A stretch of DNA of 20,237 nucleotides from CALLMJ01 sp964493765 (lineage in GTDB: Bacteria; Bacteroidota; Bacteroidia; J057; CALLMJ01), in the NCBI GenBank assembly GCA_964493765.1, contig CAZBPK010000151.1, positions 1 through 20,237 on the forward strand. Reading direction: 5' to 3'. Below the pieces are notes generated by a model. The model made no database searches, had not been told where the DNA came from, and worked only from the letters and a program-made list of their open reading frames with translations. The stretch's first letter is position 1. Each line of letters starts with the position of its first letter. The position numbers and the translations under genes are program-made. Positions 9,418-16,858 of this stretch are shown piece after piece.

Positions 9418-9424
9418 AATTTTG
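9417..9424 (+). promoter_or_regulatory. -7 box (TAATTTTG) of the BatA-like gene, almost on the start codon
   Basis: TAATTTTG fits TAnnTTTG. Its last base is 5 nt before the ATG at 9430, so transcription would begin within a few bases of the start codon and give a leaderless or near-leaderless mRNA. No clear -33 TTG was found. Confidence 0.5.
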
Positions 9425-9429
9425 CCATT

Positions 9430-11463
9430 ATGATTTTTCTGCAACCTTGGGTACTTTGGTTTTTATTGTTCCTTTTAATACCCATAATTGTACATCTTTT
9501 TAATTTTCAGAAGCCTAAAAAACTACTATTCAGCAATATACAGTTCATCAAAGAAGTTGATAAAGTAGTTACACAAAGAATTAAACTCAAGCAATGGCTT
9601 TTGTTAATTGCACGTTTATTAGCAGTGGCTTCCTTAGTATTTGCTTTTGCTTCTCCAATCATAAAAAATAATGAAAACGCAACAGGTACTTCAGGAAATC
9701 GTTCTGTAATTGTTTTGATAGACAATTCGCTGAGTATGTCTGCTTCTAATCCAAAAGGTATTTACTTAGACCAAGCAAAATTTTTAGCCCGTGAAATTAT
9801 AAAATCTTATGAGCCTACGGATGAATTTCAGATACAAACTACTGCAAAATTGCGTTTAAATACTACTTTTGTTCGTCAAAATGAAGCATTAGAAAGAATT
9901 CAGGAAATTGGTTTTCATCAAAATAGTTTTTCTTACAAAAAATTGGTAGAAATTTTACCTTTTTTGTTTCAAAATGCGGGCAGTGCAAATCGTTCTATTT
10001 ATATAGTATCGGATTTTCAAAAATCCACCTTTTTATCTGAAGTAACGGAAAAAAAATGGTCAGAGGAATATAAAGTGCATTTTGTGCCTCTTTCTAAACA
10101 GACGTTTAAGAACGTATTTATTTCAGAAATTCAGCCTGAAAGTCATATCTTTGAAAAAGGTAAACCTTTAACTTTAAAATTGAAAATACAAAATTTATCT
10201 GATGAAAAAATTCCTAAGTTATCGATTCAAACGGAAGTGAATGGAAAAATTGTAGCTATATCTTCTGAAAGTTTAGAACCTAATGAAATTAAAAATACAC
10301 AAATTACTTACACCATTCAGGAAACGGGTTGGCAGCAAGCCAAAATTTTTTTAGAAGATTATCCTATTCAGTTTGATAATGCTAGATTTTTTTCTTATTA
10401 CGTTGCAGAAAAACACTCTGTTTTATTGGTTAAAGGAAATGAAAATTCGTTATATTTAGAAAAGTTTTTGCAGGAAGTTGCCACCAATTTTCATTTAAAG
10501 ACCGTTAATACTTTTGAATTGAGTAATGAGGATTTGAAAAATTATGAAGTACTTATTTTGATGGGAATTAAGGATTTATCTAATGGAAATGCCAATAGAA
10601 TCAGTGAATGGGTGAAGCAGGGTGGTGGGCTTTTATTTTTCCCTCATGAAGAAATGATTTTAAAAGATATTCAAAATTTGTATGACCAATTAAGGGTTGG
10701 GCAGTGGAAAAATCTTGAAATTTTAACGCAAAAAGTACTCTTGGAAAACCCTGATGTCGAAATGCCTTTTTTTAAGGATATTTTCCTACCTAACAAAAAA
10801 AATGCAGAATTAGAAAGTCCTAATTTTCAAAAAATTTATGGTTTTCAGCCTCATAAAGAAAGTGTTTATCAAAACATTGTGAAACTAAAAAATCATGAGC
10901 CCTTGTTAGTACAAAGCAGAGCTGGTTCAGGTTTAGTATTTAGTTTTACTTTCTTTCCTAATTTAAAATGGACAGATATGGTAAATCATTCTTTGTTTGC
11001 TCCATTGGTTTACAAGTCTTTATGGTTAGCTTCTAATGCTCAAAAATGGTTTTTACAAATGCCTATTGGTGAAAGTGAAATTTTCAAAATCCCTAGTTTA
11101 TCTAAAAGTTTAGTCAAACTTAAAAAAGAAAATAAAGAATGGATACCTGAACAATACCCCCAATCGGGAATATTAAGTTTGAATTTCAATAAGTTAGAAA
11201 TAGAACCTGGAAATTATAAATTAGTACAAGGAGATTCTTTGTTTGCTTGTATCGGTTTTAATTTACCTGTTTCAGAATCGGACTTGATCCCCGCTCAATC
11301 AGACTTTTTAAAGCAAAATGGATTAGTTTTGGATACCAATACCAACGTGCTTACTCAATCTATTCAACAATCTGAGCAAGGTATTCCTTTATGGAAATAT
11401 TTTTTAATTTTTTGTTTGTTGATGTTAATTGCTGAATTACTTATTCTTAAATTCATTAGATGA
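9430..11463 (+). CDS. BatA-type N-terminal domain protein with vWA domain, membrane anchored
   Basis: This is a 677-aa inner-membrane protein of the type often annotated as BatA domain-containing, related to Bacteroides aerotolerance (Bat) proteins. Residues 1-76 match the BatA N-terminal module: two membrane spans (WVLWFLLFLLIPIIVHLFNF and WLLLIARLLAVASLVFAFA) flanking a KPKKLLFSNIQFI segment. A von Willebrand A domain follows, with the metal-binding DxSxS motif at Asp98-Ser100-Ser102 (LIDNSLSMS). A glutamine-amidotransferase-like fold may lie at about 330-410 (VLILMG, GGGLLFFPHEE). A final span occupies about 655-675. Its last 4 bp overlap the start of mnmE (ATGA), which implies coupled translation. 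No MoxR ATPase or other bat genes are in view, so the process it serves is unknown. Confidence 0.8.
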   Translation: MIFLQPWVLWFLLFLLIPIIVHLFNFQKPKKLLFSNIQFIKEVDKVVTQRIKLKQWLLLIARLLAVASLVFAFASPIIKNNENATGTSGNRSVIVLIDNSLSMSASNPKGIYLDQAKFLAREIIKSYEPTDEFQIQTTAKLRLNTTFVRQNEALERIQEIGFHQNSFSYKKLVEILPFLFQNAGSANRSIYIVSDFQKSTFLSEVTEKKWSEEYKVHFVPLSKQTFKNVFISEIQPESHIFEKGKPLTLKLKIQNLSDEKIPKLSIQTEVNGKIVAISSESLEPNEIKNTQITYTIQETGWQQAKIFLEDYPIQFDNARFFSYYVAEKHSVLLVKGNENSLYLEKFLQEVATNFHLKTVNTFELSNEDLKNYEVLILMGIKDLSNGNANRISEWVKQGGGLLFFPHEEMILKDIQNLYDQLRVGQWKNLEILTQKVLLENPDVEMPFFKDIFLPNKKNAELESPNFQKIYGFQPHKESVYQNIVKLKNHEPLLVQSRAGSGLVFSFTFFPNLKWTDMVNHSLFAPLVYKSLWLASNAQKWFLQMPIGESEIFKIPSLSKSLVKLKKENKEWIPEQYPQSGILSLNFNKLEIEPGNYKLVQGDSLFACIGFNLPVSESDLIPAQSDFLKQNGLVLDTNTNVLTQSIQQSEQGIPLWKYFLIFCLLMLIAELLILKFIR

Positions 11464-12839
11464 ATATCACAAATTTAGAAGATACTATTGTAGCTATTGC
11501 AACGGGAGACGTTATCTCTGCGATTGGCATTGTACGATTATCAGGAAAACATACTTTTGATATCGCTCAAAGATTATTTCCTTCTAAAAATCTCCAAGAT
11601 TTACCCTCTCATACCCTTCATTTTGGAAAAATATATGATGAAAATCAGCAGGTAATTGATGAAGTGGTAATTAGTTTGTTTAAAGCTCCACATTCATATA
11701 CGGGTGAAAATATTATTGAAATATCCTGTCATGGTAACCCATTGATTTTGAAAAAAGTTGTAGAAACTTGTATTCGTTTAGGGGCAAGGTTAGCCAACCC
11801 TGGTGAGTTTACTTTACGTGCTTTTTTAAATGGTAAAATAGATTTAACGCAAGCAGAAGCAGTTGCGGATTTGATACATGCTCAATCGGACAAAGCTCAT
11901 GAATTAGCTATAAAACAACTCAAAGGCGGTTTTTCCAACGATTTAAAATCTTTAAGAACTCAATTATTAGACTTGGCAAGCCTTTTAGAATTAGAATTAG
12001 ATTTCAGCGAAGAAGATGTTGAATTTGCTAATCGTGAGGAACTTTTATTGACTCTTCAACAGATTTTTATCAAAATTAATGAATTAAAAGAGTCTTTTCG
12101 TTTGGGAAATGTTATTAAACAGGGGATTCCTACTGTAATAGCGGGTCGTCCGAATGCAGGAAAATCCTCATTGTTAAATTTATTGTTAAATGAAGATAGA
12201 GCGATTGTTTCTGAAATAGCTGGAACTACTCGGGATACTATTGAAGAAACTTTAAATTTGAATGGAATTTTATTTCAATTTATTGATACTGCAGGTATTA
12301 GGAAAGCTACTGATACAATTGAAACCATTGGTATTCAAAAAACATTTGAGAAAATCCAAAAAGCATCTGTCTTAATTTACCTTTTTGATTGCCAATTAAT
12401 TACATTTGAACAAGTGCTTGAAGATTTACAATCCTTTCCCTTAGAAAATTTGTATTTGATTTTAGTAGCCAATAAAATTGACCTTAATCCCCATTATGAG
12501 TTTGAGGAAAAACTTCAAAAATTAGCATCAAAAACCTTAAAGATTACTTGTAAAGATTCTCAAAGTGTTGATAGGATTAAGCAAAGTTTAAAGGATTATG
12601 CACAAAATCAAATCGATTCAGATTCTACAATTATTACCAATGCAAGGCATTACGAAGCATTAGAAAGATGCCATGAGGCTTTAATTCAAGCTTTAAACAA
12701 CATGAAAAACCATGTTTCTTCAGAATTTATTGCCCAAGATTTAAGGCAAGTGCTATTTTATTTGGGTACTATTACTGGAGAAATATCCAATGATGAAATT
12801 CTGGGAAATATTTTCAGTAAGTTTTGTATAGGAAAGTAA
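11460..12839 (+). CDS. mnmE: MnmE, tRNA modification GTPase
   Basis: MnmE acts with MnmG to install the (carboxymethyl)aminomethyl group at C5 of the wobble uridine in several tRNAs. The 459-aa length is normal. The N-terminal tetrahydrofolate-binding domain is recognisable (DTIVAIATG, GAIG-type IGIVRLSG, HSYTGEN, NPGEFTLRAFLNGKIDL). The G domain shows G1 GRPNAGKSS (229-237), G2 GTTRDTIEE, G3 DTAG and G4 NKID. The C-terminus ends in FCIGK, carrying the conserved CIGK motif with Cys456 at the catalytic position. Translation likely couples to the upstream BatA-like gene through the ATGA overlap. It converges on the DUF6702 gene, with only 27 bp between the two stops and no strong terminator. 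Confidence 0.98.
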   Translation: MNITNLEDTIVAIATGDVISAIGIVRLSGKHTFDIAQRLFPSKNLQDLPSHTLHFGKIYDENQQVIDEVVISLFKAPHSYTGENIIEISCHGNPLILKKVVETCIRLGARLANPGEFTLRAFLNGKIDLTQAEAVADLIHAQSDKAHELAIKQLKGGFSNDLKSLRTQLLDLASLLELELDFSEEDVEFANREELLLTLQQIFIKINELKESFRLGNVIKQGIPTVIAGRPNAGKSSLLNLLLNEDRAIVSEIAGTTRDTIEETLNLNGILFQFIDTAGIRKATDTIETIGIQKTFEKIQKASVLIYLFDCQLITFEQVLEDLQSFPLENLYLILVANKIDLNPHYEFEEKLQKLASKTLKITCKDSQSVDRIKQSLKDYAQNQIDSDSTIITNARHYEALERCHEALIQALNNMKNHVSSEFIAQDLRQVLFYLGTITGEISNDEILGNIFSKFCIGK

Positions 12840-12866
12840 ATGGTTGTAAACTAAATCAATTGGTAC

Positions 12867-13469
12867 TTAGTTCCAAGTTTTTAGAGGATCATCTTTTCTA
12901 TGGAGAATACTATATCTTTTTTTATCAAGTGTGATAAGGTGAGTCATATTTTTTTGTTCTGGAAACTTTCGAAAAAAAATTCGGTTATTTAATGCAAGAT
13001 TTTTGGTTGAGGTAATTTTAGGATATTCAAAATAAATTTCAGCTTTATCAACGGATATTTCCATTCCTATCCAATCAAAAGAAAGTTTTTTTCCATTTTG
13101 GTAAAGTAGAAAATATTCTTTGAAATAAGTTTGAGTATAATTTTGAATATTGGGGTCCGTAATAAAAATTTTTTTTTGAAAGTAATCAGAGAGTTCAACT
13201 TCAAGGTCGTCCCAAAAGATGTTAGATATGACTTGGAGAGAGTTTTGGGTTTGTTGAATTTGTGTGATTGATAAATAGAATTTATGAGGGGGTATTTTAA
13301 AAGAATGAAAACAAGGTTTTAGAGTAAGCGTGAGGGGGCTGTAAGGATTAGCACTGCCTTTGACTGAAAGGAAAAGGATTACCGAAGCGAATAGCGAAGC
13401 CTGAAAGACCCCGACCCTGAAAGTAGTGAAGGGACACGCCCAAATAGAAAATATTTTTTTTTTCAACAT
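12867..13469 (-). CDS. DUF6702-like envelope protein with a repeat-derived N-terminus
   Basis: From about residue 62 (HKFYLSITQI) to the end, the 200-aa product resembles DUF6702 proteins, small exported Bacteroidota proteins that start HKFY/HPYY after a signal peptide. Supporting stretches are FWDDLEVELSDYF, NGKKLSFDWIGMEI, FPEQKNMTHLITL and the KRYSILHRKDDP tail. Function is unknown. The start ATG overlaps the kinase stop (TAATG), so the two genes form one translationally coupled unit. Residues 10-48 are encoded by an interspersed repeat (13328-13441, 114 bp, exactly 38 codons). The only hydrophobic core, QASLFASVILFLSVKGSA, lies inside it and ends in a plausible signal-peptidase site. There is no ATG, GTG or TTG in frame between the repeat and HKFY, so translation must cross the repeat. 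The alternative is a gene broken by the insertion. Confidence 0.65.
   Translation of the reverse strand: MLKKKIFSIWACPFTTFRVGVFQASLFASVILFLSVKGSANPYSPLTLTLKPCFHSFKIPPHKFYLSITQIQQTQNSLQVISNIFWDDLEVELSDYFQKKIFITDPNIQNYTQTYFKEYFLLYQNGKKLSFDWIGMEISVDKAEIYFEYPKITSTKNLALNNRIFFRKFPEQKNMTHLITLDKKRYSILHRKDDPLKTWN
13328..13441 (-). repeat. Interspersed structured repeat, copy 2 (114 bp), inside the DUF6702 coding sequence
   Basis: Read on the minus strand it begins GGGCGTGTCCCTT and contains GGGTCGGG, AATCCTTT and AAAGGCAGTGC. It ends CCCTCACGC, matching the blocks of copies 1 and 3. The terminal GCGTG/CACGC and the internal CCTTT/AAAGG arms are retained. Its length is a multiple of three, and the host reading frame stays open through it. 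Confidence 0.78.
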
Positions 13470-15568
13470 TAATTTACTGATACCAGATTGGAAGATAAAG
13501 CTTTTTGCTCTAAATCTGTTTTAATAGGTAGAATAACGGTAAAGGTGGTTCTTCCGGGAATAGATTCTACAGAAATAGTTCCATAGTGTTTTTCAATGAT
13601 TTTTTTACAGATATCTAAACCCAAACCTGTTCCTTGTCCTTCGGGTTTTGTGGTAAAGAAAGGTTCAAAGATTTTTTGTTGAATTTCGGGAGGAATACCT
13701 TTGCCTGAGTCAGTAAACTTAATAACAATGTTATCGTCAATTTTTTTGATGCTAATCTCTAAACTACCTTTACCGCCCATTGCATGAATGGAATTGGATA
13801 AAAAGTTCGTCCAAACTTGGCTAAGTTCATCGGAATAGGTATAAATGGAAGGTAAGTTTTCCTCAAAATCTCTAATAACGTCAATACCATATTTCAATTG
13901 GTTATGGTAGATGGTTAAAACGACGTTCATGTTTTCAATGAGGTTTGTGGGAACGGGTTTATCATCTAATTGTTTACGAGAATAGTTTTTCAAAGCAAAA
14001 ACAATTTTTTGGATTTTGTGAATAGCAATTTCTATGTTACTGATATTCAAACGTATTTTACCCATACTGTTAGCCATATCCAAGATAAAATCGGAATCAG
14101 GAAGTTTTAATAATGGAATAAATTCCTCAATATCTTTGATTAGACCAATTTTTACTAGTTTAGGAGCAACAGTAGTATCATCAATACCCTGAGATTCTAA
14201 TATAGCTTGAATTTCTTTTTTGTATTGTCTTTCTTCACGGCTTGAAAGTTGGTCTGAGAAATTCATAGCTCTTTCAACCATTTTGTTGAAAAGAGCAATT
14301 TGTTCATCATTAAGAATTTTATAAAGTTTAGGGCTTTCTAGAAATACTAACTCCATACCATTAGAAATGTTGGTACTAGAAGCTTGGATTGCACCAATTG
14401 GAGTATTAATTTCATGAGCAATACCCGCTACTAATTGACCCAAAGTAGCCATTTTTTCCGCTAGAACCAATTGGTCTTGAGCATTTTTTAGTTCTGAATA
14501 AGCAGATTCAATTTGTTTACTTGCTTCTTGTTGTGCCGTAACATCAATAAAAGCTGCTAAAACTGTATCCATACCTTGATACGAAACCAATCTTAAACTT
14601 AAAAATATCCATCCTTTTTTTATTTCTCCTTCGGTATTCCATTCAAAGGAAAGTTCTTTATTGTTAATTTCTTTTTCTGGGTTTTCTTGAAGTTCTTGAA
14701 TTAAATCATGCCAACTTGTTTGAGCTAAAAAATTAGGAATTCCTTTATTGGTTAAGTCTTTAGTGGGAGTATTTAAAAATTCAGACAAGCCTTCATTGGC
14801 GTACATAATCACTAAGTTAGAAGGAGACATCAAAAATAATGGAATAGGAATACCTTCAGCAATTTTTTGGAACTGTTCCGCAGCTTTTGTTGCTTCTGTG
14901 ATATCTCTATAAGACCAAACTCTTCCTATAATTTCTTCTCCTACTTTTTGTGGAAATGAATATCTTTCAATGGTTCTGCCGTCTTTTAATTCAATTTTAT
15001 CGTAGCTTTCTTGATTTCTATGGTTGTATAAAAATAGAACTTTATTCATAAAAGCAGCGGGGTCTTTAACTTGTTTCAAGATATGAGATAAAACTTGTTT
15101 ATCATCTTGAGATTCAATAATATTTCTGGGTATGTTCCAAATTTCAATAAATCGATTGTTTACATTGAGCATTTTTCCTTGAATATCTACTGCTAAAATA
15201 CCATCAGCGGTGGCTTCAAAAGTAGCACTTAATAAGGATAAAGATTGGTCAACACTTTTTTTTACGTCCTCAAGTTCTTCATTGGCTCTTTGATACTTTA
15301 AAGACTGAATTTCTAAATCTTTGATTTTATTTTTTAAACTTTCTTCGTTTTTTTTTAATTCAGAAAATTTTTCTTGAGTTTTACTAAAACTTGGAAGTAC
15401 CAACAAAAAATATGAAGCCAAACCTATTAACCAAATGGCTATACTTCCGATGGTTATGTAACTCGGTAATGTTATATTGGAAGTTATAGGGACAATGATT
15501 GTTAATAAACCTAACAAAATAAATAATATGATGCTTATCCATAAGGATTGATTGGCATTGAGTTTCAT
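13469..15568 (-). CDS. Membrane-bound PAS-domain sensor histidine kinase
   Basis: This is a 699-aa two-component sensor. Two N-terminal membrane spans (about residues 9-29 and 36-56) are followed by a coiled coil (about 60-110). A PAS domain follows at about 115-225 (ATADGILAVDIQGKMLNVNN), then a second at about 235-345 (IPIPLFLMSPSNLVIMYANE). The H-box is GQLVAGIAHEINTPIGAI with phospho-acceptor His385. The ATPase domain shows an N-box around Asn592 (NFLSNSIHAM), DSGKGIPPE, a PFFTTK F-box and GTGLGL. The distance from His385 to Asn592 is 207 residues, about twice the usual. No response regulator is adjacent, so this is an orphan kinase whose signal is unknown. It shares a stop/start overlap with the DUF6702 gene and is divergent from queE. 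Confidence 0.92.
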   Translation of the reverse strand: MKLNANQSLWISIILFILLGLLTIIVPITSNITLPSYITIGSIAIWLIGLASYFLLVLPSFSKTQEKFSELKKNEESLKNKIKDLEIQSLKYQRANEELEDVKKSVDQSLSLLSATFEATADGILAVDIQGKMLNVNNRFIEIWNIPRNIIESQDDKQVLSHILKQVKDPAAFMNKVLFLYNHRNQESYDKIELKDGRTIERYSFPQKVGEEIIGRVWSYRDITEATKAAEQFQKIAEGIPIPLFLMSPSNLVIMYANEGLSEFLNTPTKDLTNKGIPNFLAQTSWHDLIQELQENPEKEINNKELSFEWNTEGEIKKGWIFLSLRLVSYQGMDTVLAAFIDVTAQQEASKQIESAYSELKNAQDQLVLAEKMATLGQLVAGIAHEINTPIGAIQASSTNISNGMELVFLESPKLYKILNDEQIALFNKMVERAMNFSDQLSSREERQYKKEIQAILESQGIDDTTVAPKLVKIGLIKDIEEFIPLLKLPDSDFILDMANSMGKIRLNISNIEIAIHKIQKIVFALKNYSRKQLDDKPVPTNLIENMNVVLTIYHNQLKYGIDVIRDFEENLPSIYTYSDELSQVWTNFLSNSIHAMGGKGSLEISIKKIDDNIVIKFTDSGKGIPPEIQQKIFEPFFTTKPEGQGTGLGLDICKKIIEKHYGTISVESIPGRTTFTVILPIKTDLEQKALSSNLVSVN

Positions 15569-15585
15569 AAATTTGTTTAATTTTG
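15558..15585 (+). promoter_or_regulatory. Candidate queE promoter, TTG-N17-TAATTTTG
   Basis: TTG (15558-15560) is followed after 17 nt by TAATTTTG (15578-15585), within the spacing reported for Bacteroidota promoters. The predicted start is near 15590, about 36 nt before the queE ATG. A second TAAATTTG at 15568-15575 is an alternative -7 box. Confidence 0.45.
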
Positions 15586-15593
15586 CACGGTTG

Positions 15594-15601
15594 CAAAGAT
15601 A
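15594..15601 (-). promoter_or_regulatory. Candidate -7 box (TATCTTTG) for the histidine kinase operon
   Basis: On the minus strand TATCTTTG fits TAnnTTTG and lies about 25 nt before the ATG at 15568. It faces the queE -7 box across an inverted repeat, TTTGCA-CGGT-TGCAAA (15582-15597). No spaced -33 element was found. Confidence 0.45.
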
Positions 15602-15625
15602 ACAAATTTTTTTTTAAATTTTTAC

Positions 15626-16255
15626 ATGAATTCCCTAATTGAAATGAATAATTTTTCCACGAAGTATGCTGTTATGGAACATTTTTATACAATCCAAGGC
15701 GAAGGCTATTGGACTGGAACTCCTGCATATTTTGTTCGTTTAGCGGGTTGTGATGTGGGTTGTCATTGGTGTGATGTAAAAGAATCATGGAACCCCAATT
15801 TACATCCTTTATTATCGTTAGAACAGATTTTACAATCTATTCAAAATACTCCCACTCAAAGAGTAGTCATAACGGGTGGCGAACCCCTTCAGCAAGATTT
15901 GACTTCCCTATGCGATGTTTTACATCAAAATCATTATAAAATTCATTTAGAAACTTCAGGAGCATTCCCTTTGAGTGGAAATATGGATTGGGTTTGTCTT
16001 TCTCCCAAAAAATTTAAAAAACCTTTATCTTCCATTTATGAAAATATCCACGAATTAAAAATCATTATTTTTAATACCTCTGATTTTGATTTTGCCGAAG
16101 AACATGCTTCTTTATGCCCTAAAAATACACACTTATTTTTACAACCTGAATGGTCAAAAGAATCTCAAATGTTACCGCAAATGATTGAGTATGTAAAGAA
16201 AAATCCTCAATGGAGAATTAGCTTACAGACCCACAAATACATGAACATTCCTTAA
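15626..16255 (+). CDS. queE: QueE, 7-carboxy-7-deazaguanine synthase (radical SAM)
   Basis: QueE contracts the ring of 6-carboxy-tetrahydropterin to 7-carboxy-7-deazaguanine, the route to queuosine in tRNA and to 7-deazaguanine DNA modifications. The 209-aa product shows the QueE start YTIQGEGYWTGTPAYFVRLAGC and the cluster motif Cys42-x3-Cys46-x2-Cys49 (GCDVGCHWCDVKESW). VITGGEPLQQ and HLETSG follow as in the family. The first ATG is chosen because related proteins also have a short extension before MEHFYTIQGEG; Met7 or Met17 are alternatives. No queC, queD or queF lies nearby, so the gene is isolated from its pathway. It converges on the small membrane protein gene with 30 bp between stops. 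Confidence 0.95.
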   Translation: MNSLIEMNNFSTKYAVMEHFYTIQGEGYWTGTPAYFVRLAGCDVGCHWCDVKESWNPNLHPLLSLEQILQSIQNTPTQRVVITGGEPLQQDLTSLCDVLHQNHYKIHLETSGAFPLSGNMDWVCLSPKKFKKPLSSIYENIHELKIIIFNTSDFDFAEEHASLCPKNTHLFLQPEWSKESQMLPQMIEYVKKNPQWRISLQTHKYMNIP

Positions 16256-16285
16256 ATATTCTACTTTTTTTTAGAATTCTACTTA

Positions 16286-16858
16286 CTAATTTTTCACGTC
16301 TCTCATTAAAGTAGTAATGACAAAACCTGAAATCATCGTATAAACTAATGTGTATTTAAAGCGACTAATAATTAGGTTGAGCATAGTAGTAGGATTTTCT
16401 TTGACTGTTTTTATACCTTCATCTATGTTTTTTATAATAGTTTGGTATTGTTCTTCACTAATATCACCGCCATTTTGTTTAAATTTTAGTAACTCTTCTT
16501 TTGATTTTAAAAGATAATTCAAATCAAAATCAGGTTCTGAAATAAAATGAAACCAATAGTCATGACTGATAAGCAAAAGGGTAGCAATAAAAGTTATCCA
16601 TAAATAAGAAGCAAAAACTTTGCGAAAGGGATAATAACCTGGATATTTTTTTTTGATAGTAAAAATACCTAAAAATCCAACGAACATGAAAATGAAAAAA
16701 ATGGTTAAAATTAAAATTGCTGGAGACCACATTTTCCATATCCAACCTGACCGCAAAAATAATAAGTGAATGCCAACGGAAATACTTCCCAGCAAAAAGC
16801 CCCACCAACTTAAATACCATAAAGGTACTTTAGCGGTTTCAAAATTCGTATTGTTCAT
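16286..16858 (-). CDS. Small four-span membrane protein, DUF4199-like
   Basis: This is a predicted 190-aa inner-membrane protein of unknown function. About four hydrophobic spans are visible: WGFLLGSISVGIHLLFL, AILILTIFFIFMFVGFLGIF, FASYLWITFIATLLLI and YTLVYTMISGFVITTLM. A charged stretch (KSKEELLKFKQNGGDISEE) lies between the last two, a layout like DUF4199 proteins of Bacteroidota. The start at 16858 (MNNTNFETAK) is chosen because a longer frame from 16936 would overlap the SDR gene by 98 bp and adds no domain. With this start the overlap is 20 bp, which suggests co-transcription with the SDR gene. Family assignment is tentative. Confidence 0.6.
   Translation of the reverse strand: MNNTNFETAKVPLWYLSWWGFLLGSISVGIHLLFLRSGWIWKMWSPAILILTIFFIFMFVGFLGIFTIKKKYPGYYPFRKVFASYLWITFIATLLLISHDYWFHFISEPDFDLNYLLKSKEELLKFKQNGGDISEEQYQTIIKNIDEGIKTVKENPTTMLNLIISRFKYTLVYTMISGFVITTLMRDVKN

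Noticed and set aside
16258..16277. ATTCTA/TAGAAT hairpin between queE and the small membrane protein gene as a bidirectional terminator
   Set aside because: The 6-bp AT-rich stem has its T-run in the loop rather than after the stem, so support is weak.
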